Notes under the pieces: model-generated
Seen by the model: only the letters and a program-made list of their open reading frames with translations
Database searches by the model: none
Told to the model about the DNA's origin: nothing
DNA from: Chrysaora quinquecirrha
Lineage: Eukaryota; Cnidaria; Scyphozoa; Semaeostomeae; Pelagiidae
Direction: 5' to 3'
Length of the DNA stretch: 64,000 bases
Assembly (NCBI GenBank): GCA_014526335.1
Contig: JACTAT010000151.1
Span: 62,001 to 126,000 of the forward strand
Shown: piece after piece, positions 21,690 to 31,797 of the stretch
Layout: the number at the start of each line of letters is the position of its first letter
Numbering within the stretch: position 1 is the stretch's first letter
Program-made: the position numbers and the translations under genes

Positions 21690-22095
21690 AACAGCTTGAA
21701 ATATCGAGGAACAGTAATCTGGAATGTGTTACCAGAGAGTTTGAAAAGAATAACACACAAACAGACTTTCAAAAATAACTTAAAAAGTGCCATCAAACTG
21801 ATAAACAATGTAGATTTTATTAAAGGGACTACCTTTGTTTCCCATAAGATGAAAGACTATGCATATTTTAGGACTTATTTCTTAGATACATATTTTATTA
21901 CATTAAATAGGATTTTACAGATTTTTTCTCTATAGGATTTTTTATATTAGCTTTGTATTTTAGGATTAAATAGGGATTTTATTTGGATTATAGTTTTAAT
22001 TTGCAGGTCCACATGAGCTTGTTTTCAAGCTGCCATCAAATAACCTGCATACCAAATAAATATGTGTGTATGTATGCATGTATGTATGTATGTAT
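21690..22095 (+). mobile_element. Non-LTR retrotransposon 3' end fragment
   Basis: A short frame begins LKYRGTVIWNVLPESLKR and FKNNLKSAIK, the typical C-terminal tail of CR1/jockey-type LINE reverse transcriptases (YRGxxxWNxLP...FKxxLK). It is followed by a 3' untranslated region ending in AATAAATATGTGTG and a (TATG)n simple repeat at about 22061-22096, as expected for a LINE 3' terminus. The rest of the element is absent (5' truncation). Confidence 0.65.
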
Positions 22096-22099
22096 TGCA

Positions 22100-22671
22100 A
22101 AGGATATCCTTTGTCTAACTTACAGCCCTATATTGTCTTAAGATAGCGACAGTACCTGTATTAGATATTTTAGTCACAAAGCACGGAAAATGTTAATATT
22201 CTAGCTTTCTCTTAGTAATCACTACAGTAAAGGATGAAATCTTATTGTTTTGATGAGTTCAATCGATCTAAAGGTAATAATCATTTTAAAATTATCATTT
22301 AACCTTACCATTTTGTGGTGAAGTTTTACGAATGGTCTTGATGATACCACTTGATTCTTCTCAATATTGAAAATGTGTGCGTTGCACTTAACGCATATTT
22401 GCTTCTTCAGAGATCTTGTATCTTGTAATTTGTTTTTCCTCCAGCGCTTTCATCTCCAATTTTGCTACCGCATGATTTTCCTGCCAAATTTTTCACGTCA
22501 TCAGACTGTTTCAATGCTTCAATGTAGACATAATCCGAAAATCCGATCATAATCACAGTGTTATTTCCCAATTATAATTCTATGGACTGTAATAAATCTT
22601 TATTTGCCTTACTTATTAGCAAGCGGATGGGTTTTGTGTTGAATGAAAGCGCTCTCATAAAGTAGTAAGAC
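22100..22671. other. Unassigned AT-rich stretch up to the duplication border
   Basis: A short open frame at 22367-22552 has no recognisable motif. The stretch ends at 22671, where the first copy of the duplicated unit begins (ATGTTTTATGCAAGACG). Confidence 0.35.
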
Positions 22672-22799
22672 ATGTTTTATGCAAGACGACAAAGCAAATA
22701 TCTTGTGAAGAAAAAAGACTATGCAAATTTATTGTTTGTTGTTTCTATGCTTAAATTCTCGGCACTGATTTAACTGTGCTCTAGATATAGCACCAACAT

Positions 22800-23940
22800 G
22801 CACCGTCTATGTTTCTTCAACGTTTCATTCATTCAAGGACTGTTGGTGCTTTGGTACACTAATTTTTTAAAGTGATCCACATAAAATTCGTTTCTCCACT
22901 TCATACCCAAAAATCTCCTGTCCTGTGCCCTGACGGGGAGAAGATGATATGCCCTTTTGATATCGAACTTCGCCATAAGCGAACCGTGTCCAAACCGCAT
23001 TATCTTTTCAATGGCCTCTGGAATACCATCATACAACACAGACGCGAGAGAATCAGGAATAAAATCATTAACGTACTGGCCGATAGGGATTGAGAGATTG
23101 GTAATCAGGTGCCAAATTCCGGTTGTGGATTTTGGGATTACTCCAAAACAATCAACTACTAACCCTGTAAGTGGTAGTTCATGTAAGGGCCCCGCTACAC
23201 AGTCATACAGGAGCTCTTTCCCGCAAATAACTATCTATTATCTCAGGCTTCTGATAAGCAGATACACAATTACAAGACGCAGAGATAGGAGGCCCCCCTT
23301 CATTACCGATTACGAAACCATACAATATTCCGTCAATATACCATCAGGGTTATTACAAAATCTTAACAAATCACACTATACAAAAACATTAAGCGGAGAA
23401 ACAACAACAGGAAAAGGTAACAAAACATCGTTTATATAAACGTAACTGTGATTTAGTCAATTGTTTTTGCATTTTTTAACAGCAGGCCCTGCAGCTGAGG
23501 AGGACTCTTGCGCCGCTTCTTTTTGCTGACTACAATCTCTTCTTCTATGTTCTCCGCCACACAAGGGGCAAACGTGCTGATAATTGCAGCTCTGCAGATA
23601 CTTACAGCTTCCAAAATTCCACCAGTAGCAAACTTGCAGCTGGCCCGCTGGCATGCTCTGCTCAGCGGTGCTCCGGATTGAAGGGTCAGATTTCTGGGTT
23701 GCTGGGTCACATTATTCCCCACAACTGTTGACATATATGAAGTTGGGTCCAACATCGACCATGACAAATTTGGATTAGTTGCTGCATGCTTTCGAAACGC
23801 TTGATCATATGACAACCTGTTCCTTTCATGTCCCGATTAGCTTTGGCAATTAACAAGAAATAGGCCAAAAAATCGAAGCCAAATTTTTCTGCCATCTCGG
23901 AAAATTCTTTATTTAAATACAAACGAAGTCTACCATGTTC
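22800..23940 (-). pseudogene. DIRS-like retroelement fragment: Gag and reverse transcriptase N-terminus (copy 1)
   Basis: Minus strand, from right to left. A Gag-like part (about 23940-23455) with FGFDFLAYFLLIA, SYDQAFRKHAA and a CCCH-type zinc region VCYWWNFGSCKYLQSCNYQH followed by VCPLCGGEHRRRDC, spread over three frames. Then an RT part (about 23230-22830): LVVDCFGVIPKS, WHLITNLSIPIGQYVNDFI, LMAKFDIKRAYHLLPV (catalytic Asp in FDIKRAY) and RRFLGMKW. The order GxWRLIxxLS...VND...AKxDIxxAYRxxPVxxxD...LGM is typical of DIRS/Ngaro RTs. The catalytic YxDD, RNase H and recombinase parts are missing. It is a decayed fragment. Confidence 0.65.
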
Positions 23941-24286
23941 TTGAGAAGGGCAGGGTTATTTCGAGTAGGCATTTTCAAATTTTGTCGATAAATTCAATGT
24001 CTTTATGAAACTCCTCCTTTCGTTACGACCAAGGTTGTGGTTAGGTGGTCTAATCCAGCTTGCTTATGGTGTCAGAAGCTTAGTGACGCTTTTTTTCAAA
24101 GGTTATACACAATATAATGAGTACAAGGGTTGAACCACTGTCACTTCAGCTACTTCTGAGATCCTAGCAGTTGGTGCTAAACAACCATTTTACCTTCACC
24201 AATATACATAAAACCAGTTTTGACCATCAAGCTAATGGCTAATTGCAACCTTGATGGTCAAAACAGCAAAACATTTATTTGGTATT

Positions 24287-26345
24287 CTACAGTATCTTAC
24301 CTCGCAGATTTTCCAGATCTTCATCTTCGATGCAAGGCTTCACTGCTTCATAATTAATAATAGCACTGAGAGACTGGGTTTGGTTGTCAGACTGATGTAA
24401 AACTTCCATTGCACATTCAAACTCCTCAATCCTGTCAATGTCATGTAGAATACTTATGCTGGAATCATCTCTAACTTGCATCCACTGTTCCTCTAGTTCA
24501 TCTTCAAAATCTTCAACTGCTGTTACATCAAGCCCAATAAAATCATCCAACTCAAAATCATTGAAAACTTCTTTCAGAGCAAGAAGAATGTGATAAGCAT
24601 GTCTCATTCGCGAAATTTCAATGTTGTCAAGGATATCGTCAAGTGTGAATAGGTGTTAGATGTTTTGAAGCACTTTGGCAACATGGAAATCTGTGAAGTC
24701 CAACATGATGGTGGGATTAGAAACTGCTTCAGCAACTAGGGCTTAGTGCAAGGATCCCTTATATGCATTGAGTTTATCAAGAATTCTACTCCTTTGTTCT
24801 TCTGTTGGATTTATCTGTCTGCCAAAGACATGGACTTGTTTGTTGTCCTTGACGTCAGGACTTGATGTCAGGAATTGAGACATGCAAGATGGCTCACACT
24901 GACAATGCAGCAAGCAAATGTCACAACATTTACAAGAGAACAAGAACTCAGCATGTTTTCCAGGAAATGATCTTGAAAAATCTCCTCCTGCAAGATTCAC
25001 TGGCAACATAATGTTTCATGTCATGCTGGCATTGACTAGCCAAGAAACCATTATATAAAAGGTAACAGTTACTATGTGTACCATCTCTCCCAGCTCTTCC
25101 ACATTCTTGTAAATAGGCTTCAATGGATTTTGAAGGACCAAAATGAATCACCCTGCTCACTTGCTTGCAGTCTATCCCCATTCCAAAGGCAGTTGTTGCA
25201 ACTACAACCCGCAAACAACTCTCTTTCTTTCGCATCTCAGACAGAACATGTTCTTTGACTGACTTTGGAGAACCAGCATGGAACATTTCAACAAGCCTTG
25301 ATGTAGGATCTTCTTTGCCATCTCTATAGAATGAAGCACCCAACTGCAGCTTGAATGTTTTCCAAATGAGAGCACACTGGCTTCTTGTCTGACAGAATAT
25401 GATTGTCCTCTCGTTACTTTCATCATGAGATCTCAATTCATTAATTATCTCTGCAAATATATCCTGGAACTTTCTTTCATTGCCAACGTATTCTGAAAAG
25501 AATGACAGATTTGACTTCAGAGGACTTTTCTCAACTACACTAGTTGACACTGCTCCGAGGTTTAATATACCAAAGATCGAAACCTTGGTTGACTTTGTTG
25601 CAGTTGCAGTGAAAACAGCAAGCTTCACAGAATTATCCAAGAGAGACCGTATCTCCCCAACCATACCATACCAATGACGAAAAGCAGATTTCTGGGAACT
25701 GCTGAAACCCCTGAAAAGATAAGGAGAGTATGTTTGGTAATGACATATATCTTACAATATTATGTGTATTACTTTTAATCAATTATTGACAATTAAAACA
25801 ATTTTACATGCTAAAGCATATTATTTACAAACAAGCTGACACTTACCATTGGACAATGCAGTGAGCTTCGTCAAATGCAACTCCAACACAATAATTCATG
25901 AATGCTGGAGAAGTAATAAATTTCCTCCAACAACTTGTTGCAAGCATAGACTCTGGACAGATGAAGATGATGTTGTAATAACCACCTTCCCCAACTTCAC
26001 GCATTATGTCTTCTGACTGATCGGCATAGATTGCAACAGGATTCTGTCCAATTTCTTTCAGATGGGCTACTTGATCCATCATCAGTGACTGAAATGGTGA
26101 ACACAACTGACGAAGGGAGTAAAACCCAACAAATAGTCGGCAATGATTGGGATGGCCTGGTATACCAGAGACTTCCCATAACCAGTTGGAGCACTGAAAT
26201 ACAAGTCCTTCCCTTGGAAGAAATGTTTCAGAGCATTTATCTGATCCTCCAAAAGGTTGTCAATATTGTAAAGGTGCTTTACGAACTAAAGGCCTTCGTT
26301 AAACTTTTCCTCATCCCATACGAATTTGTTCATGCAGCTAGCTTT
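24287..26345 (-). pseudogene. RecQ-like DNA helicase gene (copy 1), frameshifted
   Basis: 3'-5' superfamily 2 helicase. Minus-strand exon 1 (about 26340-25847) has QGKDLYFSAPTGYGKS (Walker A, motif I), SPFQSLMMDQVAHL (motif Ia), IIFICPESM and GVAFDEAHCIVQW (DEAH motif II); donor GTAAGT. Exon 2 begins after TTTTCAG at about 25717: [13 protein letters not shown] (motif III), [13 protein letters not shown] (motif IV), [17 protein letters not shown] (motif V), [10 protein letters not shown] (motif VI). A zinc cluster follows, FSCKCCDICLLHCQCEPSC. A frameshift at about 24960 (A- and G-run lengths) breaks it here. A further C-terminal exon at 24287-24660 is acidic and unrecognised (FIGLDVTAVEDFEDELEEQW). 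A frame change also separates motif I from motif Ia in both copies. RecQ-like genes of this kind are multiplied in cnidarian genomes, perhaps as transposon cargo. Confidence 0.7.
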
Positions 26346-26604
26346 CACCATTTTGATAGAGGAGAATAGACTGGATTGCGGTTGCAAATAGCCACGAATT
26401 GCCCTATTGTGATCCTCACCAATCAAATATCAAGCTGGTTACAAAAAAGTTGGTAACTGGTGATAATAGGTCAATATACAAAGAGAATGCAATAGAAGAT
26501 AGGAAATTTTGAAATGGAAACGAAGCGCTAACAAGCCTTTTGACTGTGATTCGCAGACTCTACACTTGACCTTGGGAAAGTTTTGATGCTGTGCGCAGGC
26601 TACA

Positions 26605-27575
26605 AAATACCCAAAAGGAACATTGAGTATGCATTATCTATGGTATTCCAGTGTACCATAGAACATTAAATGCAACTATACATTTCAACAAAACGCCCGA
26701 AAGGAACATTGACTATGTATTACCTGTGATATTCCAGTGCACCAGAGTACGTTAAATGAAACTATACATTTCAACAAAATGCCCAAAAGGAACATTGAGT
26801 ATGTATTACCTATGGTATTCCAGTGCACCATAGTACATTAAATGCATCTATACATTTCAACAAAATGCCCAAAAGGAACATTGAGTATGCATTGCCTATG
26901 GTATTCCAGTGCACCATAGTACATTAAATGCAACTACACATTTCAACAAAACGCCCAGAAGGAACATTGAGTATGTATTACCTATGGTATTCCAGTGCAC
27001 CATAGTACATTAAATGCAACTATACATTTCAACAAAATGCCCGAAAGGAACATTGACTATGTATTACCTATGGTATTCCAGTGCACCATAGTACGTTAAA
27101 TTAAACTATACATTTCAACAAAATGCCCAAAAGGAACATTGAGTATGCATTACCTATGGTATTCCAGTGCACCATAGTACATTAAATGCAACTATACATT
27201 TCAACAAAACGCCCAGAAGGAACATTGAGTATGTATTACCTATGGTATTCCAGTGCACCATAGTACATTAAATGCAACTATACATTTCAACAAAATGCCG
27301 GAAAGGAACATTGACTATGTATTACCTATGGTATTCCAGTGCACCATAGTACGTTAAATGAAACTATGCATTTCAACAAGATGCCCAAAAGGAACATTGA
27401 ATATGCATTACCTATTGTATTCCAGTGCACCATAGTACATTAAATGCAACTATACATTGCAACAAAATGCCCAAAAGGAACATTGACTATGCATTACCTA
27501 TGGTATTCCAGTGCACCATAGTACATTAAATGCAACTATACATTTCAACAAAACGCCCAGAAGGAACATTGAGTA
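26605..27575. repeat. 86-bp minisatellite, about 11 units (copy 1)
   Basis: AACATTGA(G/C)TATG recurs at 26619, 26705, 26791, 26877, 26963 and so on, exactly 86 bp apart. The unit carries GGTATTCCAGTGCACCATAG and CATTTCAACAAAA. Alternating unit variants (TTGAGTATGC, TTGACTATGT, TTGAGTATGT) suggest higher-order amplification. The array lies upstream of the RecQ-like gene. Confidence 0.95.
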
Positions 27576-28013
27576 TGTATTACAGTGCACTAAAGTACAT
27601 CAAACTGGAACCCAAAGTTGGAAAGGGTTAAGCTTACAAAAATTAGTTTGTAATATCACAACACTATTTTCGATATTCTATATAATTAATAGTTGACTTT
27701 ATACTCTAAACAACTGTAACCAATTATATATTTCATGAAATTTCGGAAAAATCATTTGAAACATCGGCTGCAGAATGTGCATCAAGGTGGCCAAAAACAG
27801 TCTATAGATAGGCCTAGACATAATTAGTTTTTTCCGTTTTCTGTTTTTGCCAATCCATTTAGTTTTCACTAGACTAAATAGGCTGCCATGCACATGTCGA
27901 AAAAAATCACAATAAATAGCCCTCAAATACATTTTATATGCATAAATGTAAGTATGCGTTGCTTTTAAGATGTCTTCACAAATGCGAGCTGTATAGGATC
28001 TCTATCAATACAT
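27576..28013. other. Stretch between the minisatellite and the ISL2EU-like element (copy 1; 38926-39362 in copy 2)
   Basis: AT-rich DNA with no recognisable gene. A minus-strand open frame at 27699-27932 shows no known motif. Confidence 0.4.
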
Positions 28014-28210
28014 CAATTTGATATTCGCGGACTTGTTTTGGCCTCGGATTTGGGCACGAATTAGGGGTGAAAAGCTGTGAAAGTGCTGTGGTTGTGGTGT
28101 GTGTGAAGGTTGAGAAGTGTGCTAAGCTTGACAAAAGTTTGTATTTATTTCTCAAGTTTTTATACCTTTGCGCGTAGTCTGTTATCATGGGAATAGCTTT
28201 TTGCTCTGGC
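28014..28210 (+). repeat. Left terminal inverted repeat of the ISL2EU-like element (copy 1)
   Basis: About 200 bp starting CAATTTGATATTCGCGGAC, which matches the reverse complement of 46572-46772 with scattered differences. Shared blocks: CTTGTTTTGGCC, AAAAGCTGTGAAAG, TGGTGTGTGTGAAGGTTGAG, GACAAAAGTTTGTATTT and GCGTAGTCTGTTATCA. Confidence 0.75.
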
Positions 28211-28287
28211 AGACTAGGTATACATCTGGATTTGCTTCGTTTTTTATTCCGATTGTGAAGAGCTCTAGGCCTGCCTAGATAGTGAAC

Positions 28288-29835
28288 ATGGTAATCGGAA
28301 ATTGTGCTTTCGTTGGTTGTACAAATAGTTGATATCAGCCCAGGATATGGACAGAAAAGATATGCGAGGAACATCTTCAGATGAAAAAAGAAGGATTGTT
28401 CTTTCTCTCCACCTTTTCGCTTGTACAGCTTTCCAAGCATAAAGAGAAATTCCAACAAGCGTCAAGAGTGGATCCGACTGTTGAAGAGAACAACACACAA
28501 GAATACAAGTTGGACCCCTGGGCGAAGTGACATGGTTTGCTCATTGCACTTTGTTTATGGGGAGCCTTTGTTTATGAACCCAAATCCAACACTAAGTCTT
28601 GGATATGAAAAACCTGCAAAGAAACCCAGAAGAAAGCTTTGTCGACAAGAGTTGCCAGTGGCATCAAAGGCAACAACTGCAAAAGTTCCTGTTGCATGTG
28701 ACCATGACCATGAATACTGCAAAAAGGGACAGTCTTGTCAAGCATGCATTGACAAGAATACAGTGATATTTTCCGTGGCTAATGAAATTACAAAACTTAG
28801 CAAAGAGAAAGAAAATTACAAGAAGATATTGACCAGCTCTGCGAAGATGTCAGTGAACTGAAGTGGAAGCAAAACATCAGAAAGCCATTTTCAGCAGCCT
28901 CCATAAAATCTGATTCAAAAATGAGATTTTATACAGGCATTCAAAGTATAGCTGTCTTTGAAGCACTGTTTTCATTGATAAAACCTCGTGCACCTAAACT
29001 GCTGTTTTGGAGAGGAAGTAAAGTGATTTCATCAGCAGTAAGCAAGAATCGAAGACATAAATCACATAAGCTGTGCTACAGAGATCAGTTTCTTCTGGTT
29101 TTAATGAGACATAGGCTTGGCCTCCTGAATCAAGACCTTTCTGACCATTTTCAGGAAGTATTTGCTCCAATATTTCCTGAAAGTATTTGCTCCAATATTT
29201 TTGCCAATTGGATACAGTTTCTTTCCAAGTTTCTTGGTAATGTTTTGATTGTGTGGCTTAACAAGGATGTGATAATTGTGCAAATACTAGAGTGTTTTAA
29301 AGGACATTATCGGAAAACAAGGTGCATTATTGACTGCACAGAAATATATATTGAACGGGCAAAATCACTAGATGTCCAAGCTGCAACATGGTCAGACTAT
29401 AAAAAGCATAACACTTTTAAAGTGTTAGTCACAATCTCTCCAACAGGCTATATAATGCAAGTTTCAGGCTGTTATGGTGGCAGATCAACAGATCAATTCG
29501 TTTGCCAAAACAGTGGCCTCTATAATCTTTTGGAATATGGAGATGTAGTAATGGCTGACAGAGGAATTCAAATAAAAAAAGATTTGCTCCATCATTATTG
29601 TCAGCTAGCTGTTCCGCCTGGTGCTCGTGCCAAATCTCAGGTGACAGCATCTGAATGCAAGCAAACAAAAGAAGTGGCAAATGTCAGGATCCACATGGAA
29701 AGGGCAATAAATAGACTGAAAACATTCAGAATATTAAAACACACTTTTCCTTTGACAATGTTGCCTTTTGCAGATGATGTAATCAGAACATGTGCATCAA
29801 CATGTAACATCCAGCCTCCACTTATTAAAGATTAA
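28288..29835 (+). pseudogene. THAP-domain DDE transposase (ISL2EU-like), copy 1
   Basis: The N-terminus from ATG 28288 has the first half of a THAP zinc finger (CAFVGCTNS), and after a shift FPSIKRNSNKRQEW, SWTPGRSDMVCSLHF completes the C2CH set. Then a Cys/His stretch (CDHDHEYCKKGQSCQAC), a coiled coil (EITKLSKEKE) and the DDE_Tnp_4 catalytic domain: CIIDCTEIYIE (first D), VVMADRGIQI (second D), NVRIHMERAINRLK (E). Two A-run differences split it: the frame ends at 28861 instead of continuing, but the C-terminal part 28921-29835, including the final third of the domain, is intact. A TGA follows CTNS in both copies. It acts in the nucleus to cut and paste its own element. Confidence 0.8.
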
Positions 29836-29989
29836 AATGCTTTTAATGTTCTCAAAACAGTGACAGATACAAACCATAGAATCCAACTTAACTGATCATA
29901 ATAACATAGTAGTTTCAGCATTCTATGGAAATAATGATGGTATATAATAATCAATATAAAAGTTTGTAAGTTTTTGTTTCATTGTGTCC

Positions 29990-31797
29990 CATAAGTCTTT
30001 GTCAAAAGTGATTACTTCTGGGAACTTTGTTTTCATCTTTAGCTTTTTCAATGGTCGCCATTCTTGTCTTGATAGCATGAGCTTTTGATGCTAAAATAAC
30101 GTGCTGACGAACTGCAAACCACTAAGGGTTAATGCTCTGCCCTCGTGTTTCTTTTCTATTCCATAAAGATGTGCTGGGAAATATTCCATGTGCATTAAAA
30201 ATTCATCAGGTGTTTTTGAAATCTGAAGAAAATCATATAATGTGCAGATCTTCTTTTCTTCCTGGACTGGCTTTTCTTTTGTTTTACTTCTGTTGTATAA
30301 ATTATCGAATCTTTCTCATTGCAAACCTTTTTCAATGCTGTAGAAACATCTTGAAGAGACAATGAACCTTCCAAGTCTATTGTTGGGTTATACCGTTTTT
30401 TAGGAGAGCAGTTTAATTCTGTCTTCTTCTTGCCTCTCTGTCCAAAGTCACCCCTCGTCATCAACAGAATGGTCGATCTCGACCAGCCGTGACCCTCTGG
30501 ACCATATTCCTCCGACAATCCCGGTCTTGAGCCAGTCTTGTTGCTTCCACCATTTTCATTCCAGTCATTTATCTGACTTCATATCAGTACCGAGTTTTCG
30601 GGCGACCTCTACCTCTGGGGCCAAATACCATCCCAGTCAGTAATACTTTCTCCAGTGAGTCACTCAAAGGATGTGTCCAATGAATGTCAATTTTCTGGCC
30701 TTGATAATATTGATAAATCTGTGCTGGCAGTTCATTTTCTGAAGGACTTCCTCATTTGTCGTTTTTTTGGTCCAACTGATGCAAAGGAGTCGTCTGTAGC
30801 ACCAAAGCACCAAAGCTATTGATTGCTTTTCGTTTGACTTTTTGAGAGTCCAACATTCGGATCCGTAGCTGGCAACTTGAAAAAACAAGAGAGGTAAGTA
30901 GTCTCTTTTTTGTGTGAAGTGAGATGTTCTTATCCTTCCAAATTTTCGTTAATGCCACTGTGGCGTTTTTGTAATTGCAAGTCTTTTCTTATTTCAACAC
31001 TGTCGTCATAGTTGTCTGTGATAGCCACTCCCAAGTAAGTAAATTGGCTGACATTCTCAATAGGCTCGTTGTTGATTTTTATAACTGATTTGTCATTATC
31101 ATCGTTCTTTCTTTTGATCTTCATGACTTTCGTTTCCTTTGCATTGAGAGAAAGTCCTGCTGTTTCACTTTCCAGATTGACTCTGTCTACTAGTTCCTGA
31201 AGTTCTTCCATACTTCCTGCAATTAGGACTACATCATCTGCGTATCTTAAGTTGGTAATTTGACCAAGTCGCCCCTGCTCAGCTTAAAATCTTTTATCTT
31301 TATTTGGACTACTTGCTTGTTGTTTGGAAGCCAAGAGCAGGGTTTGGAAGTACATGATGGATTGTTTAATCCAAGCCTGACAGCTGATTCAATTCTGAAC
31401 AATGCGGCAGCTACATGGTTACAAGTATGGGATATGACTGCCATGCAGGAGAAGTATGCTTTCATGATATTTCCATTTCTTTTAGACAGACAAACCCAGA
31501 GCTTGTGTGGGACATTAGATATTCTCTGTGATGGCTTGCAGGTTGTTTTTAGGAAACAAAATTGTAATTCATCAGAGATAGCATGATATGATAAGGGATT
31601 CGGCCATCCTGTTGTATAACAGGCACATGCTTTTGAAGTTTTGTAATCACTCAGATCCTCATTTTTAAGCTCACTTGGATGGAAGGAAAGAAAGTTAAAA
31701 ATGCCAGGATAGAGTGTTGTTGGCCATAGACTAACCTCATCTTCTTCTTTCATCCAGCCATCTTGCAGCTGAAAAGGATCAGGTAATCTCTCACCTT
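29990..31797 (-). pseudogene. SWIM/YqaJ-type partner protein of the ISL2EU-like element, copy 1, split by a LINE
   Basis: Minus strand from 31797: GERLPDPFQLQDGWMKEEDEV, then FYHKISD-like WPNPLSYHAISDELQFCF and the SWIM zinc finger region AYFSCMAVISHTCNHVAAALF (CxC...CxH type, with SCMA instead of a strict CxC), then NPSCTSKPCSWLP. The frame is interrupted after KLSRGD at about 31264 by a LINE and resumes at about 30455 with GQRGKKKTELNCSPKKRYNP. It then has EFLMHMEYFPAHL, GQSINP, a TAG, and WFAVRQHVILASKAH, which looks like the beginning of a YqaJ-type nuclease domain. The rest of that domain is not recognisable. The N-terminal exon is missing from copy 1. Confidence 0.7.
30456..31263 (-). 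mobile_element. 5'-truncated RTE/CR1-like LINE inserted in the YqaJ-type gene (copy 1)
   Basis: About 808 bp. On the minus strand: LRYADDVVLIAGSMEELQEL (catalytic YADD), SLNAKETKVMKI, FTYLGVAITDNYDDSVEI, then WTLKKSNEKQ, WCYRRLLCISWTKKTTNEEVL, GRGRPKTRY and a terminal basic stretch. It is flanked by an imperfect 13/14-bp target-site duplication CCAAAGTCACCCCT (30442-30455) / CCAAGTCGCCCCT (31264-31276). The fingers and endonuclease are absent. Frames shift repeatedly; some shifts (GCGTTTTTGT versus GCGTTTTTTGT) differ from copy 2. The clade is uncertain. Confidence 0.7.

Noticed and set aside
22957..23439. 160-codon plus-strand ORF in the DIRS-like region (and 34304-34786)
   Set aside because: Antisense shadow of the RT sense WHLITNLSIPIGQYVNDFI on the minus strand.
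28014..28210. Coding potential of the inverted repeat (Val/Cys-rich ORFs at 39387-39626 and within 46376-46717)
   Set aside because: Both arise from the same repeat in opposite orientation; only the SAP part from ATG 46498 downstream has a real domain.
31260..31586. Plus-strand ORF of 108 codons (also 42610-42936)
   Set aside because: Antisense shadow of the SWIM-region exon on the minus strand.
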